Origin: Elusimicrobiota bacterium | Lineage (GTDB): Bacteria; Elusimicrobiota; Elusimicrobia; UBA1565; UBA9628 | DNA: 5,090 nt | NCBI GenBank assembly: GCA_028865585.1 | Contig: JAGWJU010000107.1 | Location: 1-5,090 of the forward strand | Direction: 5' to 3' | Part shown: in pieces, positions 1 through 5,090 of the stretch | Layout of the letters: each line of letters begins with the position of its first letter | Numbering within the stretch: the stretch's first letter is position 1 | Made by a program: the position numbers and the translations under genes | The notes under the pieces: generated by a model | Seen by the model: the letters and a program-made list of their open reading frames with translations, nothing else | Told to the model about the DNA's origin: nothing | The model's database searches: none

Positions 1-1127
1 GCGTAAATTCGGTGCGCCAGAACGTCGTCGAATCCGTGGCGCAGAAAAACATCCTGCGGATGGCGCTGAGCCAAAGCGGAGAATGTCTCGGCCAACCCAG
101 AGTCGCCGTCGCCCAATATCGCCAACTGGCAGCGGCCAAGCCTCGAATCCACGGCCGCGGCGGCCAAGTCAAGGCCTTTCTGATAGTCGAAACGGGAGAT
201 CACGGCGATCAGGGGCTTGGCCGGCTCATCGCGCAATCCGCACTCGGCGCGCACGGCCTTTTTACACGCCGTCTTGCCCGCGGCCGCGTCGCGCGGCCCG
301 AAGCGCCGGGGAATGCGCGTATCCGTCTCCGGATTCCAGAAATCGACGTCAAGGCCGTTGAGAACTCCCGAGAGAGCGTCTCGGCGCTTGGAAAGCAGCC
401 CTTCCATCCCGAAGCCCCGATCGGCCGACTCCCTGATTTCTCGGGCATAGGCGGGGCTCACCGTCGTCAGTCTGTCCGCGAAGGCGATGCCGGCCTTCAA
501 GAAGCTCGTCTTCCCGTAAAACTCCAGCATTTCTGAATTAAAATCCGCCGGACCGAACCCGGCCAGCGACGCGGCCTCGCGGGGAAAGTTGCCTTGATAA
601 GCCATGTTATGGATAGTCATGACGCTGGCCGCGCCGGAAAAGAACGGATCGCCTTCATAGTGGCGCTTAAGATAGGCCGGGATCAGCCCCGCCTGCCAGT
701 CATGGACGTGGACGACGTCCGGACGGAAATCCAACGCCTTGGCGCCCTCCAAGACGGCGCGGCAGAAGACGATGAACCGCAGATCGTTGTCCGGGTAATC
801 CCGGCCGGCGGAATTATAAAGCCCATCGCGATCGTAGAGCGCCGGGTCATCGATCAGGCAAAGCCGCAGTGAACCCGCCCCTTTAACGGACGGAGCGAGC
901 AAAGCGGACGCGACGGCCACGCCGCGGCTTTGCCCGCCGGCTGGAACGCTAATGGAGACGCGTTCAAGCCGTGCGGGAACGTTCTTGAGGCCGCGGTACT
1001 TAGGAAGGAAGAGGCAGACCTCGTGGCCCTGCGTCGAAAGCTTGCGGGCCAGCGTCCCGACCACGTCGGCGAGCCCCCCCGTCTTGCAGTAAGGGACCGC
1101 TTCGCCCGCGGCCAGGACAATCTTCAT
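1..1127 (-). CDS. glgA: Glycogen (starch) synthase, ADP-glucose type, GT5 family; C-terminus cut by window edge
   Basis: This enzyme transfers glucose from ADP-glucose to the growing alpha-1,4-glucan chain in the cytoplasm. Translating from the ATG at 1127 gives 375 uninterrupted residues running off the window. The family is usually about 470-490 residues, so roughly the last 100 are missing. Visible GT5 landmarks are KTGGLADVVG at residues 15-24 (the nucleotide-sugar loop near the N-terminus), the LYDRDGLYN region at 98-105, HDWQ at 142-145, TIHNMAYQG at 171-179, TTVSPAYAREI at 221-231, NGLDVDFWNP at 257-266, and SRFDYQKGLD at 311-320. The last motif supplies the Arg (312) and Lys (317) that match the catalytic R300/K305 pair of E. 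coli GlgA. The ATG lies 9 bases after the scpB stop and has an AAGG ribosome site, so it is probably the last or a late gene of the trpS-scpA-scpB unit. The family assignment is very secure. ADP-glucose rather than UDP-glucose specificity is inferred from the family. Confidence 0.96.
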   Translation of the reverse strand, partial: MKIVLAAGEAVPYCKTGGLADVVGTLARKLSTQGHEVCLFLPKYRGLKNVPARLERVSISVPAGGQSRGVAVASALLAPSVKGAGSLRLCLIDDPALYDRDGLYNSAGRDYPDNDLRFIVFCRAVLEGAKALDFRPDVVHVHDWQAGLIPAYLKRHYEGDPFFSGAASVMTIHNMAYQGNFPREAASLAGFGPADFNSEMLEFYGKTSFLKAGIAFADRLTTVSPAYAREIRESADRGFGMEGLLSKRRDALSGVLNGLDVDFWNPETDTRIPRRFGPRDAAAGKTACKKAVRAECGLRDEPAKPLIAVISRFDYQKGLDLAAAAVDSRLGRCQLAILGDGDSGLAETFSALAQRHPQDVFLRHGFDDVLAHRIY

Positions 1128-1134
1128 CCCGCGG

Positions 1135-1138
1135 CCTT
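1135..1138 (-). promoter_or_regulatory. Probable ribosome binding site of glgA
   Basis: AAGG on the minus strand overlaps the scpB stop codon (TAAGG) and lies 7 bases before the glgA ATG. It is short, but correctly placed. It supports the ATG at 1127 as the start and suggests that glgA is translated by ribosomes finishing scpB. Confidence 0.55.
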
Positions 1139-1763
1139 AGTCGTGCTCCTGAGGCTCCGAGGGCGTCTCATCCGAAACGGCCGCGGCTTCGGGCGCGGGC
1201 TGCGCGACCGCGAAGCTCTCCAGGGGGGGCAATTCCTCAAGGCTCTTAAGCCCGAAATGCCGCAGGAAATCCGTGGTCGTACCGTACATCAGCGGACGGC
1301 CCACGGTCTCCTTGCGTCCGACCACCTTGACCAGGCGCTTTTCCAGCAGGGTTTCCAGCGCCGCAATGACGTCCACGCCGCGGATTTCCTCGATTTCAGC
1401 GCGGGTCAGGGGCTGCTTGTAGGCGACGATGGAAAGCGTCTCGTGCGCGGCCCGGGAAAGCCTCATGGTCATGCGGTCCGCGAAAAGCTTTCTGACGTGC
1501 GCGGCGAATTCCGGTCGCGTCGCCATCTGGTAGCCGCCCGCCACCTCGGCCAGCATGACGGAGGAGTTCTTCTCGTCCAATTCCGACTTGATTTCAGCCA
1601 CGAGATCCGAAACCAGCTCCGCGTCCTTAATCCCGGCGCACTGGCAGAGCTTGGCGACGGGAAGGGGATGCTCGGTAATGAAAAGCAGGCACTCGATGAT
1701 TTTCCTGACGGCCCCGCGATCTTGGGCCGGCGTCTCTTCGGTTTTTTCCTCAGCGGGCGACAT
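1137..1763 (-). CDS. scpB: Segregation and condensation protein ScpB (SMC-kleisin complex subunit)
   Basis: ScpB dimers bind the kleisin ScpA and form part of the SMC-ScpAB condensin that compacts and separates chromosomes. The 208-residue product has the usual two winged-helix domains. The first, about residues 16-95, includes IIECLLFITEHPLP at 22-35 and GGYQMATRPEF at 76-86. The second, about 100-180, carries the family signature LSRAAHETLSIVAYKQPLTR at 102-121, followed by EIEEIRGVD at 123-131. The closing GRPLMYGTTTDFLRHFGL lies at 155-172. Residues about 183-208 form an Ala/Pro/Glu-rich tail that looks disordered, as is common in this family. The ATG at 1763 is chosen because a full AGGAGGT site sits 5 bases upstream. 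The gene starts inside the end of scpA with a 14-base overlap, which implies coupled production of the two partners. The assignment is secure. Confidence 0.97.
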   Translation of the reverse strand: MSPAEEKTEETPAQDRGAVRKIIECLLFITEHPLPVAKLCQCAGIKDAELVSDLVAEIKSELDEKNSSVMLAEVAGGYQMATRPEFAAHVRKLFADRMTMRLSRAAHETLSIVAYKQPLTRAEIEEIRGVDVIAALETLLEKRLVKVVGRKETVGRPLMYGTTTDFLRHFGLKSLEELPPLESFAVAQPAPEAAAVSDETPSEPQEHD

Positions 1764-2475
1764 CGGCGACCTCCTCCCTCTTATAGATCGAAACGGCGGA
1801 AAACGGCTCGTCCTGGCGGATAAAGACCTTCTGGAGCTTGACCAGCTCCAGAAGAGCCAGGAAGCAGCTCAAGATGCCCCGGCGCTTGGTTTCGTCCCCA
1901 AAAATCTCCTGCAGCGTGGCCCGGCGGTTCCTGTCGATAAGCGCGAGAATTTTGGCCATCTTCTCCTCGATGGGAAACTCCTCGCCCGCGATTTCGCGGC
2001 TCTTGTCCGGGCAGCGATCAAGGATATCCTTCAAGGACTCCAGCAGATCGAAGATGCCGATGCTGAGCGTCTTCTGCGAGTCGTCGAAACGCGGCGCGCC
2101 GCGGTAAAAGACGTCCTTGGATTTCTCCGCGGAGGCCTCCAGGAACTTGGCCGCCTCCTTGAACTTCTGGTACTCCATGAGCCGCGCCATGAGCTCGGCG
2201 CGCGGGTCGGGCCCCTCCTCCTCGGAGGCGGCGCCCTCCTCGTCCCGGCTGGGCAGAAGAGACTTGGCCTTGACGGCCATGAGCGTCGCCGCCATGACCA
2301 GGAAATCTCCGGCCGTCTCCAGATTCAAATCCTTCATGATCTCGAGATAGGACAGGTACTCGCCGGTAATGCGGGCGATGGGGATGTTGGTGATGTCGAG
2401 ATCGTCCTTCTTAATGAGGAAGAGCAGCAAATCAAGCGGCCCTTCGAACATCTCCAAGTGGACTTCGTAAGCCAT
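1750..2475 (-). CDS. scpA: Segregation and condensation protein ScpA (kleisin)
   Basis: ScpA is the kleisin that bridges the two SMC heads and binds ScpB in the bacterial condensin. The product is 241 residues, a normal length. The N-terminal family motif FEGPLDLLLFLIKKDDLDI lies at residues 10-28 and is followed by IARITGEYLSYL at 33-44 and the helix ETAGDFLVMAATLMAVKAK at 53-71. An acidic linker lies at about 76-92. Residues about 168-236 form the C-terminal winged helix that contacts the SMC head, with FLALLELVKL at 205-214. Translation could be extended upstream in frame, but that stretch lies inside trpS and resembles nothing. The ATG at 2475 follows a GAGGA site and begins exactly with the conserved N-terminus. 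The start shares one base with the trpS stop (TAATG), so the two genes are probably translationally coupled. The assignment is secure. Confidence 0.97.
   Translation of the reverse strand: MAYEVHLEMFEGPLDLLLFLIKKDDLDITNIPIARITGEYLSYLEIMKDLNLETAGDFLVMAATLMAVKAKSLLPSRDEEGAASEEEGPDPRAELMARLMEYQKFKEAAKFLEASAEKSKDVFYRGAPRFDDSQKTLSIGIFDLLESLKDILDRCPDKSREIAGEEFPIEEKMAKILALIDRNRRATLQEIFGDETKRRGILSCFLALLELVKLQKVFIRQDEPFSAVSIYKREEVADVAR
1769..1775 (-). promoter_or_regulatory. Strong ribosome binding site of scpB, inside the scpA coding region
   Basis: The minus strand reads AGGAGGT, a full anti-16S match, 5 bases before the ATG at 1763. It lies within the last codons of scpA. It fixes the scpB start and is the strongest Shine-Dalgarno sequence among the genes here, which fits a need for ScpB in excess of ScpA (ScpB acts as a dimer). 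Confidence 0.85.
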
Positions 2476-3575
2476 TAAGCGATCCTCATGGCACGGCGCA
2501 CCTCCGCCATCGTTTCCCGCGCAACGGCGCGGGCTTTCTTGGCGCCCTCCGCCAAAATGCCTTCCACCAGACCCTCTTGCGCCGCGAAAGTTTCCCGTGC
2601 CGCGCGAAACCGTGAGAACTCCGGTTCCATTTCGGCCAGCGAATCCTTTTTGCAGGCCACGCAGCCGATTTTGCCCGCGCGGCACTCCTCGCCGCGGCGC
2701 CGCACGAATTCGCCGTCCGCATAGAGCTTGTGCAAAGCGAAAACCGTGCATCCCGGCGGATTCTCGGGGCAAGGCTCGGGATGGCCGGGGCTGTCGGCCC
2801 GAATCTTCGTCGGATCGGTGTAGGCCGCCATCACCTTTTTCTTGAGCGATTCCTGCGTTTCATCAAGATTGATCGCGTTGTCGTAAGACTTGGACATCTT
2901 CCGACCATCTAAGCCCGGCACCTTGGGTGTCGGAGTCAAGAGGGGCTGCGGTTCTATCAGGACCTTAGTGAAACGCTTATTAAAGCGCCGGACAATTTCA
3001 CGCGATAATTCCAAATGAGGCAACTGATCCTGGCCCACCGGCACTTTAGCTCCATGATACATGGCAATGTCCGCGGCTTGCAATAGTGGATAGCCAAGAA
3101 GCCCTTGTGTCCTGACATTCTTATCCACGCTTTCTTCAATTTCATCCGCAGACAAAAAGCCGCCTTTCTTCATTTCTTTTGGGTCATTCGCAATTTTGCT
3201 TACTCGATCCTTAAAAAGTTCTTTTAGAGTTTCTTTATAGGATGGATTGTTCAGCAATAAAGGCAGCGGCGTCACCATTCCGAGGATCAACGCCAATTCC
3301 GCATGCTCGGGAACGTCCGACTGCTTGAATATTACGCACTTCTTCGGGTCCAGCCCCGCCGCGAGCCAATCAAGCACCATTTCACGCGAGTTTTCCTTGA
3401 GCTTAGAGGTATCCTCATAGCCCGTGGTCAGCATGTGCCAATCGGCCACGAAGAAATAGCAAGAGTGCGCCTCCGAAAGCGCGGTCCAGTTCTTAAGCAC
3501 GCCCCAATAATGGCCCAGATGCAGCCGCCCCGTCGGCCGCATGCCGGAGACCACGATTTCCTGCTTGCCGGTCAT
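2475..3575 (-). CDS. trpS: Tryptophanyl-tRNA synthetase with [4Fe-4S]-type cysteine motif
   Basis: This class Ic synthetase activates tryptophan with ATP and charges tRNA-Trp in the cytoplasm. The product is 366 residues; typical bacterial enzymes are about 325-350. The class I signatures are HLGH at residues 19-22 and KMSKS at 226-230. The Rossmann-fold landmarks LLGYPLLQAADIAMYHGAK (159-177) and VPVGQDQLPHLELSREI (178-194) are typical of TrpRS. The C-terminal part has cysteines at 276, 298, 305 and 308 (C-x21-C-x6-C-x2-C), closely matching the cluster ligands known in the Thermotoga maritima enzyme; C269 is an extra nearby cysteine. Between NPSYKE (110-115) and LLGYP the protein has a Lys/Glu-rich segment (about 117-153) that I judge about 25-30 residues longer than in E. 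coli, and its DNA is unusually AT-rich. The ATG at 3575 begins right before the conserved N-terminal strand. A preceding AAGGG is rather distant, so initiation may be weak. trpS appears to be the first gene of the unit with scpA, scpB and glgA. Confidence 0.97.
   Translation of the reverse strand: MTGKQEIVVSGMRPTGRLHLGHYWGVLKNWTALSEAHSCYFFVADWHMLTTGYEDTSKLKENSREMVLDWLAAGLDPKKCVIFKQSDVPEHAELALILGMVTPLPLLLNNPSYKETLKELFKDRVSKIANDPKEMKKGGFLSADEIEESVDKNVRTQGLLGYPLLQAADIAMYHGAKVPVGQDQLPHLELSREIVRRFNKRFTKVLIEPQPLLTPTPKVPGLDGRKMSKSYDNAINLDETQESLKKKVMAAYTDPTKIRADSPGHPEPCPENPPGCTVFALHKLYADGEFVRRRGEECRAGKIGCVACKKDSLAEMEPEFSRFRAARETFAAQEGLVEGILAEGAKKARAVARETMAEVRRAMRIA
2483..2487 (-). promoter_or_regulatory. 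Ribosome binding site of scpA, inside the trpS end
   Basis: GAGGA on the minus strand lies 7 bases before the ATG at 2475, within the last codons of trpS. It decides the scpA start against a much longer in-frame extension reaching back to 2772. Confidence 0.75.
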
Positions 3576-3688
3576 AACGGCTCATCTTACCCTTTTTACG
3601 ACGGGGAAATCCAATCCATTGACAGCCGTCGCGCGTTCTGTTATAAAATCATGTTCCCCAATGTGCACGCTAATAAAACGGACCCGTC
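3576..3688. other. Divergent intergenic region between trpS and the M23 peptidase gene
   Basis: These 113 bases must hold the start signals of both gene blocks. The plus-strand promoter is clear (see its own entry). No equally good minus-strand promoter for trpS is visible. The core TTATAA at 3641-3646 is its own reverse complement, so it could supply a -10 in either direction, but no good -35 stands at the right distance on the minus strand. A 6-base palindrome, GTGCAC, lies at 3663-3668, just after the expected plus-strand transcription start. It is too short to call an operator. No terminator-like hairpin or riboswitch-like structure was recognised. Confidence 0.7.
3619..3647 (+). promoter_or_regulatory. 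Near-consensus sigma-70 promoter for the M23 peptidase-bactofilin pair
   Basis: A perfect -35 hexamer, TTGACA (3619-3624), is followed by a 17-base spacer and a -10 hexamer, TATAAA (3642-3647), which matches the consensus at five of six bases. Transcription should start near 3654, giving a leader of about 35 bases before the ATG at 3689. The leader has only a weak GGA near 3680 as a possible ribosome site. A strong promoter would therefore be paired with modest initiation of translation. Confidence 0.8.
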
Positions 3689-4681
3689 ATGCCTGAGCCC
3701 TTGCATAGGAAATGGCGCGAACGTCTCAATCGCAAATTCACGTTCGTCGTCATTCCCCATTCCAAGTGGAAGCCTTGGCGCGTCGAGTGCACCACCGCCT
3801 TCCTAGTTTTCGGCATCCTGCTTTGGTCCGGCATCACCATCTGGGCTGGTTTCGTCTGCGGACGCAACACTGACTATTGGATCACCAAGGCGGACAACAA
3901 GGTCATGGCCGTCCAGCTCGCGCGCATTTCCGACGAGATGAACAAGTCCTGGCGCGTTCTGGCCGAGGCGAGCGCCACCGACGCCCGCATGCGCTCGTTC
4001 CTGGGCATGGCGGCGCGCGACGACGACTCCGGCGTAGGCGGGCCCACCGCGGCCGACGCCCTGCGCATCCAGCGCATGCTGCTGGGGCAGAGCCCCATGA
4101 ACCAAGTCTCCTGGCACAAGCAGATCGAGGCCATTCGGGAAGAGTCCTACAAGCGCTTGGCCAGCTTCCAGGAAATCGCCTGGGCGATCAGCAACCGCAG
4201 GAACCGCTATCAAGCGACGCCGGACATGTGGCCGACGGAAGGGCACATCACCTCGCCCTTCGGCTACCGCATCAACCCGATGCGCCCGGTCAACGACGTC
4301 GGCCTGACCGAGTTCCATCCGGGCGTCGACATCGCCAACGCGCCCAACACCCCGGTCTACGCGACGGCCGACGGGACCGTCCGCTACGCCGGCTGGTCGC
4401 ACGGCTACGGCGAGATGATTCTCATCGACAACGGCTACGGCATTTCCACGGTCTACGGGCATAACGCCAAGCTCCTGATCAAGACCGGCGATCACGTCTG
4501 GCGCGGCCAAGTCATTTCCCTCATGGGCACGACCGGCCGCTCGACCGGCCCCCATCTGCACTACGAAATCCGGATTAACGGCGCGCCCGTCAATCCCATG
4601 AAATTCCTTAAAGTGCGCCCGCAGGAAACCGCCGTCTCTCCCCTGGGAGACGCGTTTGACTCCGGCGCCGAGGAGCCTTGA
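3689..4681 (+). CDS. Membrane-anchored M23 family metallopeptidase (LytM-type peptidoglycan endopeptidase)
   Basis: This is probably a zinc endopeptidase that cuts peptide cross-links of peptidoglycan. The 330-residue product starts with a basic cytoplasmic tail (about 1-34) containing RKFTFVVIPHSKWK at 15-28. A single membrane segment follows at about 37-57 (FLVFGILLWSGITIWAGF), without a signal-peptidase site, so the rest should face the periplasm. Residues 63-170 form a helical stalk. The M23 domain (about 182-308) has every expected catalytic feature: HPGVD giving zinc ligands H210 and D214, the YGH histidine H258, and HLHYE giving H289 and zinc ligand H291. SPFGYR at 189-194 and GTTGRSTGPHLHYE at 280-293 are also typical. 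The enzyme therefore looks active rather than a degenerate LytM regulator like EnvC. It overlaps the bactofilin gene by one base (TGATG), pointing to a joint role in cell shape, as in the Helicobacter Csd1/CcmA and Hyphomonas LmdC/BacA pairs. The exact bond cleaved cannot be told from sequence. Confidence 0.94.
   Translation: MPEPLHRKWRERLNRKFTFVVIPHSKWKPWRVECTTAFLVFGILLWSGITIWAGFVCGRNTDYWITKADNKVMAVQLARISDEMNKSWRVLAEASATDARMRSFLGMAARDDDSGVGGPTAADALRIQRMLLGQSPMNQVSWHKQIEAIREESYKRLASFQEIAWAISNRRNRYQATPDMWPTEGHITSPFGYRINPMRPVNDVGLTEFHPGVDIANAPNTPVYATADGTVRYAGWSHGYGEMILIDNGYGISTVYGHNAKLLIKTGDHVWRGQVISLMGTTGRSTGPHLHYEIRINGAPVNPMKFLKVRPQETAVSPLGDAFDSGAEEP
4670..4675 (+). promoter_or_regulatory. 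Ribosome binding site of the bactofilin gene
   Basis: GAGGAG lies 5 bases before the ATG at 4681, within the last codons of the M23 peptidase gene. Together with the TGATG stop-start overlap it fixes the bactofilin start and suggests translational coupling. Confidence 0.75.
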
Positions 4682-5090
4682 TGACTCTGCTGAAAAAAGG
4701 CGCCGGGGCTTCCTCCGGCCGCGAAGGACTCACCATCATCTCCGAGGAGGCCTCGTTCCACGGCGTCCTGGCGGTCAAGGGCTCCCTGCGCGTGGACGGG
4801 GCGGTCGAGGGCGACATCTCGGACGCCGTCGCGGTTTCGGTGGGCAAGGCCGGCCGGGTTAAGGGGAACATCGCCGCAGAAACCCTCTCCGTGGCGGGAG
4901 AAATCGACGGGAACGTCATCGCATCCAGTTCGATTGAAATCCTGGCCGGAGGGCGCCTGCGCGGCGACATCCGGACCGCCAACCTTAAAATCGAGGAAGG
5001 AGCCCTGTTCGACGGGAATTGCGCCATGGGAGACACCGGCTCCGGGCGCGCCGCCGAACGCAAAGCTAGGGACCTGCCTCTGCCCGAGAC
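4681..5090 (+). CDS. Bactofilin family cytoskeletal protein; C-terminus cut by window edge
   Basis: Bactofilins polymerise without nucleotide into cytoplasmic, often membrane-attached filaments that localise cell wall enzymes. Translating from the ATG at 4681 gives 136 residues with no stop before the window ends, which is already near the usual family length of about 120-180. After a short N-terminal tail (1-17), residues about 18-115 form the right-handed beta-helix seen as repeating hydrophobic-glycine rungs. These include the opening signature ISEEASFHGVLAVKGSLRVDG (20-40, quoted in two parts: ISEEASFHG and VLAVKGSLRVDG), then AVEGDI (41-46), GRVKGNIAAETLSVAGEIDG (58-77), GGRLRGDI (90-97) and FDGNCAMGD (110-118). 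The remainder is polar and probably a flexible tail. It directly follows the M23 peptidase gene with a one-base overlap and shares its promoter. The family assignment is strong. The specific role in shape, stalk, polarity or division is inferred only from context. Confidence 0.93.
   Translation, partial: MTLLKKGAGASSGREGLTIISEEASFHGVLAVKGSLRVDGAVEGDISDAVAVSVGKAGRVKGNIAAETLSVAGEIDGNVIASSSIEILAGGRLRGDIRTANLKIEEGALFDGNCAMGDTGSGRAAERKARDLPLPE

Noticed and set aside
12..536. 174-codon plus-strand open frame at the window start
   Set aside because: It is antisense to the conserved GT5 catalytic region of glgA, with no ribosome site or recognisable domain.
930..2478. Two long plus-strand open frames (930-1823, 297 codons; 1555-2478, 307 codons) antisense to glgA, scpB and scpA
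   Set aside because: They lie opposite well-supported conserved genes, have Arg/Gly/Leu-rich compositions typical of antisense frames in GC-rich DNA, overlap each other, and resemble no family.
2476..2772. N-terminal extension of scpA giving a 340-residue protein
   Set aside because: The extension lies entirely within trpS and has low-complexity Arg/Gly content. The conserved ScpA N-terminus and a GAGGA ribosome site both point to the ATG at 2475.
3583..3585. Upstream minus-strand ATG as an alternative trpS start
   Set aside because: It is 10 bases from the ATG at 3575 and out of frame with the TrpRS sequence.
3663..3668. GTGCAC palindrome as a regulator binding site in the peptidase leader
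   Set aside because: Six bases of symmetry are expected by chance, the flanks are not symmetric, and no second copy is seen nearby.
3803..4561. 252-codon minus-strand open frame opposite the M23 peptidase gene
   Set aside because: The peptidase on the plus strand has all catalytic motifs. The antisense translation is Val/Gly/Asp/Arg-rich with no recognisable domain, as expected for a shadow frame.

Overview
This window is an ordinary, gene-dense piece of bacterial chromosome with a high GC content (roughly 60% by eye). It carries two divergent gene blocks that meet at a 113-base intergenic region (3576-3688). I see no tRNA, rRNA, CRISPR array, insertion sequence or attachment site. The genes suggest a Gram-negative-type bacterium: a bactofilin with an envelope M23 peptidase, an SMC-ScpAB complex, glycogen synthesis, and a TrpRS with an iron-sulfur-type cysteine motif. 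Elusimicrobiota or a related deep lineage, or a deltaproteobacterial-type lineage, would fit. That placement is a low-confidence inference from gene content and protein style.

Left block, minus strand, read from 3575 down to 1: trpS (tryptophanyl-tRNA synthetase), scpA, scpB and glgA (glycogen synthase, cut by the window edge). The genes are tightly packed. trpS and scpA share one base (TAATG), scpA and scpB overlap by 14 bases, and scpB and glgA are 9 bases apart. They are almost certainly one transcription unit. ScpA and ScpB are the two non-SMC subunits of the bacterial condensin. trpS and glgA have no obvious mechanistic link to them.

Right block, plus strand, from 3689 to the window end: a membrane-anchored M23 metallopeptidase and a bactofilin. 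They are joined by a one-base TGATG overlap and driven by a near-consensus sigma-70 promoter (TTGACA, 17 bases, TATAAA). This pairing matches known morphogenesis modules in which a cytoplasmic bactofilin polymer positions a periplasmic peptidoglycan hydrolase.

The points most worth a second look are in trpS. Its C-terminal part carries a C-x21-C-x6-C-x2-C motif very close to the one that binds [4Fe-4S] in Thermotoga maritima TrpRS. An AT-rich stretch in the middle of the gene (about 36% GC, against about 64% further along the gene) coincides with a Lys/Glu-rich insertion before the second half of the catalytic domain. I found no clear case for a wholly new biological system.
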